Below are positions 1 to 11,165 of a DNA stretch of 64,000 nt, piece after piece. The notes under the pieces were generated by a model. The model did not search any database, was not told the DNA's origin, and saw only the letters and a program-made list of their open reading frames with translations. Source of the stretch: Limnanthes douglasii subsp. nivea (lineage: Eukaryota > Streptophyta > Magnoliopsida > Brassicales > Limnanthaceae); NCBI GenBank assembly GCA_036936605.1, contig JAUPFV010000004.1:296092009-296156008 (forward strand). Reading direction: 5' to 3'. Both the position numbers and the translations under genes were made by a program. Position 1 is the first letter of the stretch. Each line of letters starts with the position of its first letter.

Positions 1-449
1 GTTATGCAAGAAATAGGTAATCATCAAGCTAGCTTCATAGGCGTGCGTCGGCGCCAGAACTCGTGTGTTCCTCAAGCGAGCTCCACATGTCCACTAATGC
101 GAAGAACAAAAGCGGATAACTTTTCAAGTGAGCATGACGACCCAGTTAAGCCCAAGACAAATTTACCAGCTAGAGCTTAATAAGGCCGTCATTTTAGGTC
201 GGGCGATGGGGGACATGATTAATCCTCTCCAAGGTGTTAAGAGACAAGAAGCGGATCGGTTTCGGTTTGGTGAGTAGGTCGGGCGCAACCATGACGTGAC
301 CCTTCCCGAAGCCTTAGGAGGCATGATCTCGAGGCATTTAGCCAATAAACATATGAAGCCCTGAGCCCGAGGTAATTTTCGACAGTGGTTGTTTTCTCGA
401 CTTACTCATGAGTCTTCATTCCCGAAGCTCTTGAAGACTAGGGGGCTAC
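1..449 (+). mobile_element. 3' internal end of a truncated Tat-type gypsy element
   Basis: No gene can be read here. The segment ends in a purine-rich tract (GGGGGCTAC, 441-449) immediately before an LTR, the same arrangement as in element D, where a longer G-run plus CTAC precedes the 3' LTR at 58165. I therefore read it as the 3' untranslated part of a plus-strand element whose body lies outside the window. Its many CGA/TCGA-containing words resemble the 3' region of element D. The assignment is inference from the tract and the LTR. Confidence 0.5.
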
Positions 450-839
450 TGATAAGGAAATAATCTGTCGGGTCTATCAGTAAAAGTATTAATTGTAAAA
501 AGGGATAAATGAAATAAACCCATTAGTGTATTTATTATTTATTATTGGACAACATGTTAAAGAGGTTAAATGTAAGGGACTAACAATTAAATAGACAAGG
601 ACTATTTGGGACATAAATGGAGACCACTTTTACCACTATATAAGGGAGCCCCTTTTATTATTGGGTAGGTGGACATTCTTTAATACTTTCTCTTTCTACT
701 TTTCTTCTCTACATTTTTAGCATTAGTCACATCAAACACTAGATCCAAGATTCCCCCTTTCTTTTTATTCTTTTACTCATCAAACTCGACCTCTTATAGT
801 TGAATACTTTAACAACTATGGATTTTTCGAGATCCATCA
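450..839 (+). repeat. LTR (3' or solo) of the truncated element
   Basis: The segment starts TGATAAGG and ends ATCCATCA, so it has TG...CA ends, and it follows a polypurine tract. A TATA-like box (TATATAAGG, about 637-645) lies inside, as expected for an LTR promoter, followed by a pyrimidine-rich stretch. At about 390 bp it is close to the LTR sizes of the other elements here (328-413 bp). No second copy is in the window, so the borders are not confirmed by a partner. Confidence 0.6.
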
Positions 840-1074
840 ATGAGGTACAAATATTAATTGTAAGGTTGATTTCTCTAAACAAATTTGTATCAAGGTCATC
901 GAACAAATATGTTCAATTTATTCAAATTTTGAGAAAACCCAATCATTTCAACTAGAGGTAAGAGTGTGATGAAGTTTTTGTCAAGATAAAAGATCACTTA
1001 TCCTCTCCAAGAAATTTAACTAAACTAGTTGTGGGAGAAAAGACATTTAACAAAGCTATGTATCGGAGTATGCA
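840..1074. other. AT-rich spacer, no gene seen
   Basis: I see no coding pattern or repeat in this stretch between the upstream LTR and the RNase H relic. Confidence 0.5.
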
Positions 1075-1395
1075 GTAAGCACAATGTTGGTTCCTTGTCC
1101 AGTATATTACGTAAGAAAAAGTTTGTTAGAAACTAAAAAATACATTTGAAGTTGGAGAAAATAGTCTTAGCTTTAGTTGTGGATGCAAGAAAAATAAGGT
1201 CGTATTTCTGAGCACACTTGATTATGATATGAACCTCTTTTTCACTAAAAATTGTATTGCAAAAACCTGACAGATAAAGTCAGATAACTAAATGGTCAGT
1301 GTAGCTATGAGACTATGATATCTATTTTGAACCATATACGACAATCAAAGCGTGGGCCATAGCAGATTCTTTAGTTGAATTATTTCAAACGACCA
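1075..1395 (+). pseudogene. eroded gypsy RNase H fragment
   Basis: Two plus-strand frames give a broken match to the reverse-transcriptase-linked RNase H of gypsy elements. The readable pieces are PVYYVRKSLLE, then LKLEKIVLALVVDARKIR, then ITKWSV and AIADSLVE. The same words occur in element C as YYISKSL, ALALVIAARKMRPYF, MTKWSMELGD and VVAAFLVEFHS. Several stops and at least one frameshift interrupt it. It ends just before element A, and no continuation is visible beyond A. Confidence 0.65.
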
Positions 1396-1413
1396 GAACT
1401 GGAACCATATATT

Positions 1414-1788
1414 TGGTGTGGTTTATTTTCGGCTGAGCGTAATTTTGTCCAGAGTTTTGTCGTATTTCAAAGGTATTTAATGTTTGGATAGAGTGTAGTG
1501 GGAGAATTGAGCTGCATGGTTGTATTTAATTTTCATTACCCTCATTAAATGAAAGTGGTTGGGTACTTATACCCTTAATTGTGGGCCACATTGGCTTTCG
1601 GGTTGACTTATGGATTCGGGTCGAGTTCAAAGACCCATTAGTTTTAAGCAGGTAGATAATCAGCATAGTCATGAAGTGATTAAGTTTTTAGTACATTAGT
1701 TCAGTTCGGATGGTTCAGTGGGTGGATGTTGTCCGAATTGCCCCTGTCCGGTTCTCATAAAGAGTGGCAATAAATTCCGGACTCATCA
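1414..1788 (-). repeat. element A 3' LTR
   Basis: The plus-strand text runs TGGTGTGG...ACTCATCA, which is TGATGAGT...CCACACCA on the minus strand. A TATA-type box is present on the minus strand within the palindrome-like GGGTA-rich block. By eye it is only roughly 80-85% identical to the other LTR of A, whereas that other LTR closely resembles those of element B. Confidence 0.85.
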
Positions 1789-1842
1789 GTAGCCCCTTTT
1801 TTAGGTCGTGTTCGAAGGCCTTTGGCAAGACCTAAAAAATAG
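1789..1842 (-). other. polypurine tract and adjacent inverted repeat (A)
   Basis: On the minus strand an AAAAAAGGGGCTAC purine tract abuts the 3' LTR, the usual plus-strand primer site. The same T-run is one arm of an inverted repeat, TTTTTTAGGTC...GACCTAAAAAA, about 44 bp across. Element B has the same arrangement (about 19834-19882). Confidence 0.7.
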
Positions 1843-2124
1843 CTCAACTATAATCATAACTTCTTCCGGACATTTCGAAAATGTGTAACGACTTTATCCG
1901 GACAGATTAAAACCCTTAGAAGCTGAGCAGTTTCACCAGAGATCGTGGGACACGTGTCCTTCTCCGATTTGCCACACCGGCCGTTTTTCTCCTAGAATGG
2001 CGCTCCCACTTGCTTGAAAAAGAAACTTCTTCATTTAATCTGGGTGACATCAGCTCCGTCTTTAATCATTGCACCTACCCTTTCGAATTCTCCTAGGTAT
2101 CAAAGCATCTTTTGTTCTTTTACT

Positions 2125-2130
2125 ATAAAT
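2125..2130 (+). promoter_or_regulatory. TATA box of antisense gene (A)
   Basis: TATAAA lies about 100 bp before the first ATG of the antisense gene. Copies B and C have the same box at the same distance (20165-20170, and 40505-40510 on the minus strand). Confidence 0.6.
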
Positions 2131-2227
2131 CAGTTCACTTTTCATTATTTTATCATCTCCTTTATCTCTACTCTGTTAATCTACAAAGTTTTCATCTCTC
2201 CAAAAACCTTTCTTTTTGTGTGAGTTT

Positions 2228-5123
2228 ATGTTCACAGCAAGAAACACTTTAGTAAAAGGTGGGTGGCTCAATTTGTCAGAGTTGGAAAAAGCTCAAAAGG
2301 TTGAACGAGAAAGGCGCATCGCTGCAGGCCTCCCTGTTTCCCCTGTTGATAAACCGGAACCACCAAGCTCAGAGCCTGACCGGGGCTCTTCTTCAACTAA
2401 GAGTGCTAAACCTAGGAGGTTGTTCCAGTCCAACCTTTCACCAATCGTTTCGGGCTCATCGGTCCAGGAGTCGGAGCCTGTTGTTGAACCAGGGAAGGCA
2501 GTCACAAGTTTTAAAAAACCTTGGTAAAAGGGCAGGCTGCTGGCACACAGCCTAAATAAAAAACGACGCCTTCGAAATTCAGGGCAAAAAGTAAACCATA
2601 GGGTCAGAAGCACTCATCAAAATTCCCAAGGACAAGCTGCCCGGTCCGGAGGCAACTAGATCAAGTCTTCGAAAAGAGACCACTGGGTCCGAGCCCCAAC
2701 TGGACTCTAGACCACAAGAGGGAAAAGATGCTCAACAATCTGGAGGGCCTACGGAGCCAACCACCAGCCCTTATCTTCCTAAAACAGCGGACAACCCCTC
2801 CATGGTAATAGAGGATGTGATGGAGGACAATGTTGAAGAAGCCCCTTTTGAGACTGACGTTTCCGGGCAATCAAGTGAGACTGCCATCACTAGGAAGAGC
2901 AAAGGCAAGGAAAAAGTGTGTCTAAAGCATCCGGACCTGCCGGAGTGCCTTGTGAGAAAAGTGGGGCCTTGTTTCCACAAAGTGAGTGTTAAATATCTGC
3001 TGGCCTTGCAGAAGATCAACTATGCTTTCATTCACACAGCTGAACTTGGCCGGATAAGGACAAAGTGGGGTATTCCAGAGAACGTTAAATTAAGGATTCC
3101 AATCGATCCGGAGACGCCCATGGACTGCAAGCTCAACGAGATTGTCTTCTACACTGAGTTGTTTAAATGGGGACTTAGGTTTCCCTTGGACCCAAAAATA
3201 GTCAGATATTTCCATCTGATTAAGCTTTGCCCAAGCCACCTAAGCCCTAATGCATGGTTCACCCACATGGGATGTATCATGGCTTCAAGGCTCTCCGGAA
3301 TTCCTCTGCCGATGGAGCAATTAGCTGTTGTGGCCAGCCTCTGTAGAAATCATATCATCCCTTTCTATCACTTCAACATGGGTGAAAACTACAAGGCAGT
3401 GGATGACTTACTCGATCCGGAGAAAGGCTGGAAGACTCAATTTATGTTCATCAGCGGTGCTTGGGAGAATGGGAAGAAAATTAAAGCTGGTGTCAACCCA
3501 AGCATGCTCACCAGCAGATGGCAAAGTGATGGTAACAATCTTACCAGATATTTCTACTTTTACTTATAAAAACTTTTTTATCTAATTCTTTTTTCTTTTG
3601 CTTTTTGGCAGTGCTGCCCATGCATTTCAACGATTACCTAGAGGCTGGGCAAACTACCTGTGCCAAGCTGAATGCTTGGGCAGCTGAAAAATGGGCAAAC
3701 CGCTTCCACAACTGCTTTACCAGAGGCAATTTAACCAGATCCTATCTTTGGAATACAACGGACCGGAGGGATCTGTCTTGGGAGGAACTAACCACTCCAC
3801 CCCCTCCGGGAGTGATTCCCCGGAAGACAGAGGGAAAAGATGGAAAAATTATCTTGTCAGGCAGAGCTAAAGCCCCAAGCAAGATGAAGGGCAAAAACGT
3901 TAAAGTCAAGCAAGGTGTGGTAGAAGCCAATCCTACTGAAGTGGAGGAAGTTGTCCCAACAAATCCAGAGGGACAAGATCAAGGGCAAATCGATGATGCC
4001 TTACTACAAGTGGTGGAACACGAAAGCACCAAGGAAGTTGCCGGGTCTCCAAAACCTCAAAAGGTCCCCAAAAAGGACAGAAAATGGGGAGGCTGAAGGT
4101 GGAGGCCGGGACGCCAAGAGAAATAAAACTTCCAAGAGAGACGAGGTTTCTCTCCGAGATCCGGAGCCACTGCCTCCAGTTGACCCTATTGATCCTACGG
4201 GAGCAGAAGAGATCCCTGGTGACTTTCAAACCGGAGAGGTTGGAGGAGGGGATATCAGTATTGATGGTGTCGACATCAGTGGGCTTGAGGGTATTGGTCT
4301 TTATTTTGAAAACCTCCCCAGGGATGATTTTGTCGGGCCCTACCTCCCCCCAAGTTCTTCGAACACCGTTACATTCAATGGTAAGTCTTTTTCTGTCTCA
4401 AGAGAAAGAGATGTCATTGCTCACTCCATTCTAAGCAATGTCCAGCCAGTACTTATTTTGGAGAAGCAAGTACGCAATCAGTCAGCCATCATCAACACCC
4501 TCAATTCTGACAAAGAGAAACTGTCTAGAGATCTTCTTAGTGCCAACCAAAATACTGAGGCATTGAGGAAAGAGAATGAGGAGTTGAAGAAACGTCAAGA
4601 GGATTTGGCCAAGAGGTTGGCCACTTCAGAAGAAGTTATCAAAAAACTCCAGTCAAAGAAATCCGATCTGGTAAAAGACCTATTTTCTTCAAAAGAGGAG
4701 GTGAAGGCCAAAGATAGCACCATTCAGGCCTTCACTAATGACAAGATCTCTCTTGAGAATAATGTGTCCAAGGCTGAGCAAGAAAAGGCTGACTTGTTAA
4801 GGGAGCAGGAGAAAACAATCCATGCTAGAATGGATGCTTATACTAATGAGGTGATAGATTCTTAGGAGGCTAGGTATGTTGAGGTCATGTCAGAGATGGT
4901 TCTGCTCTTTCATGAAAAATTTCTGAAGAAGACCTTGGGAGATTTATGGCGATTCGTGGAGTACGAAAACCTTCCTCATCATACCATATATGTTGTTGAT
5001 AAGTACAACTACTCTAGTGAGGACACCAGTGATGAAGAAGAAGAGACTGGGGAGAGCCCAGATGACGACCCAAAGACGAAGAAGCCAAGTGAGGCTGAGC
5101 CATCTTCAAAGGCTCAATCTTAG
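2228..5123 (+). pseudogene. antisense ORF (aORF) of element A, Transposase_28-like
   Basis: This gene runs opposite to gag-pol between pol and the 3' LTR. Exon 1 starts at ATG 2228 (MFTARNTLVKGGWLNLSE...), the start shared by copies B and C, and ends at 3531. The intron 3532-3611 has GT...AG ends. Exon 2 runs from 3612 to 5123. Exon 1 holds a block like the Pfam family Transposase_28 (putative gypsy type transposon): around 3140-3300 it reads FYTELFKWGLRFPLDP and MASRLSGIP. Exon 2 has a lysine-rich part, a long heptad-patterned coiled coil (about 4440-4860) and an acidic tail (SSEDTSDEEEE). Breaks: stop at 2525 with a frame change before 2802, a frameshift near 4090 and a TAG at 4863. The molecular function is unknown. 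Extra ORFs in either orientation near the 3' end are known from Tat-lineage elements. Confidence 0.75.
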
Positions 5124-5166
5124 AATATCAATTATATTTTTAATTTTGTTGTGATTGAACCAAAGT

Positions 5167-5262
5167 CCTTGGATGGCCAAGGAATTTTTTGTAACCGTGT
5201 CAGGTCCTTGTCCGGATAAACCTTTCTTGTTTTGACAATTCAAAGTCCTTGGATGGCCAAGG
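5167..5262. other. paired palindromes after aORF stop (A)
   Basis: The palindrome CCTTGG-ATGG-CCAAGG occurs twice, at 5167-5182 and 5247-5262, 80 bp apart and starting 44 bp after the aORF stop. The same pair is found at the same place in B and C, so it is kept in the family. It could fold in RNA of either strand; a role in 3'-end formation between the convergent genes is inference. Confidence 0.6.
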
Positions 5263-5635
5263 CATTTCGTATGTTTTAATGGGCAGTTTTATTTTGCATA
5301 ACTCCTGCATCGTTTCATGATTTTTTTTCAATTTTGGTGGCTAATATTTAAACAGCCTTAGTTATTTCACAAGTATTTTAAAGTGAGAGTGTTTAAATTC
5401 TCCGATGACCAATGTTTAAGTAGTCATCACTCCACCAATTTAATCCGGTCTGCTAATGATAAAGAATTTCAAAGGAAACTTTTAATTGAAACACTCCGGA
5501 TCTTTTAAGAAGCCATCAAATTTTATAAAAAAGCCCGGACACCTCATTAAAACCTCCCCGCGCCACCAGGGTAGGAAAGAATATGCCCTCAAATATTTAC
5601 ATGAACTTTTAAACAAGTACATATTTACATAGTTT

Positions 5636-8435
5636 CTATTCAAAGTACAACCGGAGGTGTTCAATGTTCCAGGGGTGATTCAAAATCCTTCCATCTTTGT
5701 CTTGGAGCCGGTAGGTCCCTCGCTTAAGCTTTCTAATGACCACATAGGGTCCTTCCCAAGTTGGAGCCAACTTACTGAACTGCTTCTCTTTAGTATGTAG
5801 GAAAACTTTTCTCAATACCTTATCCCCTGGTTGAAAATCCCTTCTCTTAACTTTAGAAGCAAACCTGCTTCTCATCAAACCTTGATAGTGTGCAGCTCTA
5901 AGGTGAGCCTTAACTCTTCTTTCTTATATTGAGTCAAGCTGGCCTCTGATTGCCACTTTGTTAGCGTGTTCGGAAAAATTATGAACTCGAAATGAAGGGA
6001 GAGTAGCTTCTATGGGAGCTATGGCATCAATCCCATATAATAAGATAAAGGGAGACTCTTGTGTTGCAGCCCCGTGAGGGGTTCGGTAAGCCCACAAAAC
6101 TTCTTGCAAGTAACTTAGCCATTTTCCAGCAACCCCTTCTAAATTCTTCTTCAGACCGGACAGTATTGTCCTGTTGGCCACTTCGACCTGACCATTTTCT
6201 TGTGAGTGGAAAGGAGAAGAAAAACAATGTTGTATGCCTCTTATAGATAGCTTGACCACTTTCCAGCAACCCCTTCGAGATTCTTTTTAAGACCGGACAG
6301 GATGGTCCTATTAGCTACTTCAACTTGACCATTCGCCTATGGGTGGAAAGGAGAAGAGAAGTAGTGTTGAATGCGTCTAGAGGCACATAAATTCTCCACA
6401 TCCTTGTTATCGAATTGTGGCCCATTATCTGTAGTTATCTTTTTCGGAATTCCAAATCTGCAGCAAATATTAGACAGGATAAATTTTATAACAACTTTCG
6501 AAGTAGTTCCTGCCAATGGGGCTGCTTCTACCCACTTTGAGAAGTAACCAATAGCAAAAATTATAGTTATGCACCCTCCGGATGTCATGGGTAGAGGCCC
6601 CACCAAATCCAGCCCCCAACGAGCAAAAGGTACTGGCTCAGAAAATGACTCTAAAGGGACAACTGGGATATGAATTTTATTACTGTATCGTTGGCATGGA
6701 TCACACTTCTTTACCAATTCCTTGGCATCTTGCATTATGGAGGACCAGTAATACCCAACTAACAAAACTCTTCTGGTTAGAGCCCTGAATCCACAGTGTG
6801 TTGATCCCTCGCCATCGTGTAATTCGGAGAGCACCGTTAGGGACTCTTCGATCCCCAAACATCGTAGGCGAGGTCTACTAAAAGACTTTTTGTAAAGAAC
6901 GTCTCTTAGGATGACAAAGCCACGAGCCTTATACTTTACTTTCCTATCCATTGCTTTTTCGTGAGGCAAGATGCCATCTGAGAGGTATTGGAAAAGAGAA
7001 AATCTCCAATCCTGAGGTTGATTTACTTGTATATTTAAACTTTCTTCTTCCTTGTTCTGACTGAGTTGAATGTATGGGCACTCTTGCATATGAATCCATG
7101 GGTATGACTCAAAATAGGCTATGGTTGCCAAGGAGTCTACTAGCGTATTTTCTGTTTGGGGTATGTGCTCATAGGTGATGTTTTTGAAATTAAGTGCCAC
7201 TTCTTTAAGAACAAATAAGTATTTAACCAGCTGCTCCTTTTTTGCCTCGGATTGACCTTGTGCATGATGGATAAGAAGCTGAGAATCGCTCATTAACCTA
7301 ACCTTTTTGGCTCCACAAATGAGAGCTAATTTCAAGCCAGTTATAGTAGCTTCATATTCGGACTCATTATTGGAAGCCCTGAAAGAAAAACATATAGCCT
7401 GGTACATTTTGTCGCCGTATCGAGAGGTTAAACATATCCCAGCACCACAACCCATGGTACTTGATCCACCATCAGTCCGGACAACCCATACTTTTTTAGT
7501 TTTTCCACCTGTTGCTTGCTTAATGTCTCTGTCCGAATGAAATTCAACTAGGAAATCAACAACAGTCTGAGCCTTGACTGTTGTTCGAGGGGCAAAATCA
7601 ATATGATAGTCCCCCAGCTCCACTGACCATTTGGTCATTCTACTTGAAATGTCTGCCTTTTGAAGAACGTTTTTCAAGGGAAAAGATGTCCGGACAATAA
7701 TAGAATGAGACTGAAAGTAGGGCCTCATTTTCCTAGCAGCAATTACTAGGGCCATTGCTAATTTTTCAAGTTTTAAATATCTTTTTTCTGCATCTATTAC
7801 CTTGTAACAATGGAGGCCCCTATCGGTGGCAAATGTAGTGTGTTCTTGGTCCTTCAGATCCACTTGAATCTGATTATACCGGGAGAAGGCATCCATAAAG
7901 GACAATACCTTATTCCAGATGTGGAGTCCACCAACTAATCAATTCGGGGGACCGGATATAGATCTTTTGGGCAAGATCTATTAAGATCTGTGAAACCAAT
8001 GCACATACGCCACTTTCAACTTTTCTTCTTCACTAACACCGGATTGGTTGTCCATAAATGGTATTGAGATTCATTTATGTGCCCCATCTTAGTAAGCCGG
8101 TAAACCTCTTGAACTATGACATCACCTTTTTCTTTAGAAAAAGCTCTCCTCTTTTGTACAATAGGTGTTATATCCCTCTAGATGGATAGTTGGTGTGATA
8201 TAATATTTGTTGGTACTCCAGTTACATCAGTATTGCACCAAGCAAAAACATACTGATGGTCTTTCAAAAAAGCTAACACTTTATTATTTAATTCTGATGT
8301 CATCTTGGATCCAATATTGACACTTCTTTCTTCAGCCAGAGAGTGAGTTTCAGCTTCTTCAATTGGTATTAAAACACCATGGGTCTCTTTGGGGTCATCA
8401 ATTTCACTCTCTCCACCAGAGGGCCCCTCAAATTG
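5636..8435 (-). pseudogene. pol: pol of element A (RT deleted, RNase H x2, integrase)
   Basis: On the minus strand the frame resumes after the TAA at 8436-8438 and carries the start of RT (DAFSRYNQIQVD near 7890). It then jumps from HCYKV straight to IDAEKRYLKLEKL at about 7797. This joins sequences that in element C are about 210 residues apart, so the YIDD active site and the rest of RT are missing. Downstream it keeps RNase H, a second RNase H of the type found in Tat elements (RTDGGSSTMGCGAG, SDSQLLIHHAQ), an integrase zinc region (CDPCQRYS), core (GLDLVGPL, TTDNGPQFDN) and a GPY/F-like end (WEGPYVV). A diverged partial duplication of the integrase core lies at about 6112-6380. Stops and frameshifts make it non-functional. 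Confidence 0.85.
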
Positions 8436-10725
8436 TTAATCCTCACTGATCTGAACTGCCCCCAAAGTTCGAGGGGCCAGTGCTGTTGCATAACACTCCC
8501 TTGCTACCTTATGATTACTTCAGACAACTCCCATTTGTCCTTGTACAACGTATTTTAAACATTGGTGGACTGTTGAAGCCACAACATGCATCCTGGAGAG
8601 CCATGATCTCCCCAAAATGGCATTGTAACACGTGGAACAATCCACCACAATAAAAAGTATTATGACCATCTTCTTAAAAAGGCCCTTGCCCAACAAAACC
8701 TCCTCTTCAAACTCCCCGATTACATCAGCTGAGCTTCCAGTGAAACCCACTATTGACCTGTTCGAGCGCTGAATCACTGCTGGATTCTTCATTTGTTTAT
8801 AAGAAGTTAAAAAGAGGATATTAGCTGAACTACCGTTGTCCACCAAAATTCGTCTAATGTCATTGCCCCCAATGGACGCTCCTATCACAACTGCATCTTC
8901 ATGGGGACCAGCTATATCCCTCAAGTCATCTTCATCGAAAACAATAAAGCGAAGAGGAAATTGCGATTGATAGGAAGTCATGCCTTCTTCCAGTTGGGTA
9001 GCTAGAGTATGAACATGCCTCTTTCTCGAAGAAGTAGTTGGTGCAGTCATGGTGTCTCCCCCAAATATTGTAAGTGACTCAAAAAAACTGATGAGTCCGG
9101 ACATCGTCTTGCAATGTTCTGTGATAACGCCCACCATATTTCGGGTTGGATCAGGATCCAAATATTCTGACTCGACATCAAACCTTTCAATTATCACCAT
9201 AGCCCCATCTGGAGCCGATGTCCCTGCATTGTTTGGGCAAGTTCTGCACTTCTTGTTTCAACGCCATGCAATCTTCAGTGTTATGGCCAGTATCATGATA
9301 ATACTGACAGAAACAATTATTATGACTTTCCCTGGGAGATTTTAATACAACCGACTTTCTGAAATGTACTTCGTCTTTTGTTTTGTCATAAATGGTGGAT
9401 ACATTTTATTTCAACTCAGCAAACCACTCTGGTTGAACCTAAGGTCCTCGCTTATTTCTAGATTGCTGGCTCTGAGCTGGTGCGACTGGGTGGGATTGAG
9501 CCTTGGCCCTACTATGACCCTATCCGACTTCCTTGGCCTTGTACCCGGACTGATTCTTGTTTTGATTTGGTGCAGCTGGGGCAGACCTCACTTGCCGGTG
9601 CATCATGGTTTTCTTTGTTTCATCCATATTAATCTGTTTGCCGACCTGATTCAGTAAACCACCCCACGTCATAGCCTTCTTCCTAGTTACTGAATCAGCC
9701 AAATTGCCAGGGTTCAAACCCTGTCTCAGAGAAGCTATTGCTACTTGTTCAGAGCAATCAGCCAATCCATTTTTGGTGTTCACAAAGCGACTTATATATT
9801 CCTTCAAAGATTCATTTGGTTCCTGGGCACAATGGATAATAGTGTCTCCATTGCCTTTCACTTCCTTACTTCCAACGAACTGCCTCCGGAGGACCACCCA
9901 AAAAGTATCAAAATTTCTGATGCAGCCCTGTGGCAGACTATTGTACCACTTCAGAGCACTCCATGTAAAAGACTGGGAGAACGCTCGACAAAGTAACTTA
10001 TCATCATCTTTAAAATTCATCATAAATTTTTTGAATTGCTCCAGATGGTTATCTGGATCTTTACTCCCATCATATTTTTCCATCTTTGTGTTGTCAAACC
10101 TCTTAGGAAGGTTTCCGGATAGTATCTTGGAGGACAATGGAGGTTTTCTCCAATTTCGCCTACAACTAAACACAGTATCTTCGTTGGGAGTTGCAAAGAT
10201 ACCTGGTTCATCATGAAAGGCGAAATGATCCATTAATAACCGGTCTACGTGTCTCCGGTCATGGTTGTGGCTATGAGACGACCCTTTACCCAGATGCTTC
10301 TTCAACCTTCTATGCCTGTCCCTTTTTCTTGAATATTTTTTGACCAACTTCTATTTCTTAGAACGACCTTCATCACTACTGGATGATAGGGATTCTTCAA
10401 CTCCATCTTCGTTCGAGGAGCTACTAGAAGATTCTGAGTCTGAATATGTGCTCTCCACCGGTTTAGACCGATGAAACTTCTTTGAGCTAGCATGAGTCGT
10501 TTTAGTGCTCACATGGGTCTTTGATGGCTCATGCTCTCTTGGATTGTCAATGTGGTGAACTGCTGACACCGTTGACTTTTTCTTCAAGCCCATCTCCGCC
10601 CTTCTAGCAGCCCTCAAGGCTTCTATCTCAACTTTTAATCTGTCTCGCTCCTCGATCGTATATTCATCGTTTTCTCCCACCACTTCTGCCAAATCTGGTG
10701 GCACTTCCTGCTCCTCCGGATTCAT
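8436..10725 (-). pseudogene. gag: gag-protease of element A
   Basis: On the minus strand, starting about 10725 (MNPEEQEVPPDLAEVVGEND), it has a charged serine-rich region, then a retrotrans_gag-type capsid block (KWYNSLPQGCIRNFDTFW, about 9930-9880) and the protease active-site motif LVDNGSSANIL near 8830. The usual protease motif is DTG or DSG; here it reads DNG, a likely inactivating change. The product would be the capsid and its processing enzyme. Breaks: a TAG near 10348, a frame change between about 9520 and 9200, and a TGA at 8520. The frame ends at TAA 8436-8438, a stop at the same place as in B, C and D. Confidence 0.8.
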
Positions 10726-10779
10726 CCGAACTGGATTTTCTTGATGGTTTTGAATGCTAGATTCAGGCACCTTCTTCTC

Positions 10780-10797
10780 CCACTATGGTCGCCAATT
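10780..10797 (-). other. primer-binding-like site, element A
   Basis: Immediately inside the 5' LTR the minus strand reads AATTGGCGACCATAGTGG. The TGGCGACC core follows a three-base spacer. B and C have the same site. The tRNA used is not determined here. Confidence 0.55.
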
Positions 10798-11165
10798 TGG
10801 TGTGGATTATTTTCGACTGAGGGTAATTTGGTCATGTGTTTTGTGGTGTTTCAAAGGTATTTAATGTTTAAGTGGTTTGTAGTGAGAGATTTGAGCTGTG
10901 TGGTTGTATTAAATGTTCCTTACCCTTATTAATGAAAGTGGTAGGGTATTTATACCCTTAATTATGGGCCATATGGGCTTTCGGGTCATACTTATGAAAC
11001 TGGGTCGAGTTCAAAAACCCATTAGTTTATTAAGCAGATTAGCAATTAACTTAGTGTTTAGCTTTTAATATTTTAGTCCAGTTCGGATGGTTCAGTGGGT
11101 GGTTTTTGTCCGAATCGCCCCTTTCCGGTTTCTACAGTGAGTGGTGAAAATATTTAGACTCATCA
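10798..11165 (-). repeat. element A 5' LTR
   Basis: This LTR of 368 bp has the same ends (TGGTGTGG...GACTCATCA on the plus strand) as the LTRs of B and resembles them much more than it resembles its own partner at 1414-1788. The minus strand carries TATAAATACCC within it as the likely promoter. Confidence 0.85.

Larger units (their letters stand above)
1414..11165 (-). mobile_element. Tat-lineage gypsy element A
   Basis: This LTR retrotransposon of about 9.75 kb lies on the minus strand. In element orientation it has: 5' LTR (10798-11165), primer-binding-like site, gag-protease, stop codon, pol, then a convergent antisense gene and the 3' LTR (1414-1788). It belongs to the same family as B and C by protein and LTR sequence. 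Its flanks (ATATT on the left, AGTAC on the right) do not form a TSD, and its two LTRs are far more diverged from each other than those of B or C. The RT has an internal deletion and the integrase a partial tandem duplication, so it is a dead copy. Confidence 0.9.

Noticed and set aside
2293..2870. Minus-strand frames over the start of the aORF of A
   Set aside because: They are shadows of the conserved plus-strand protein, which aligns with B, C and D.
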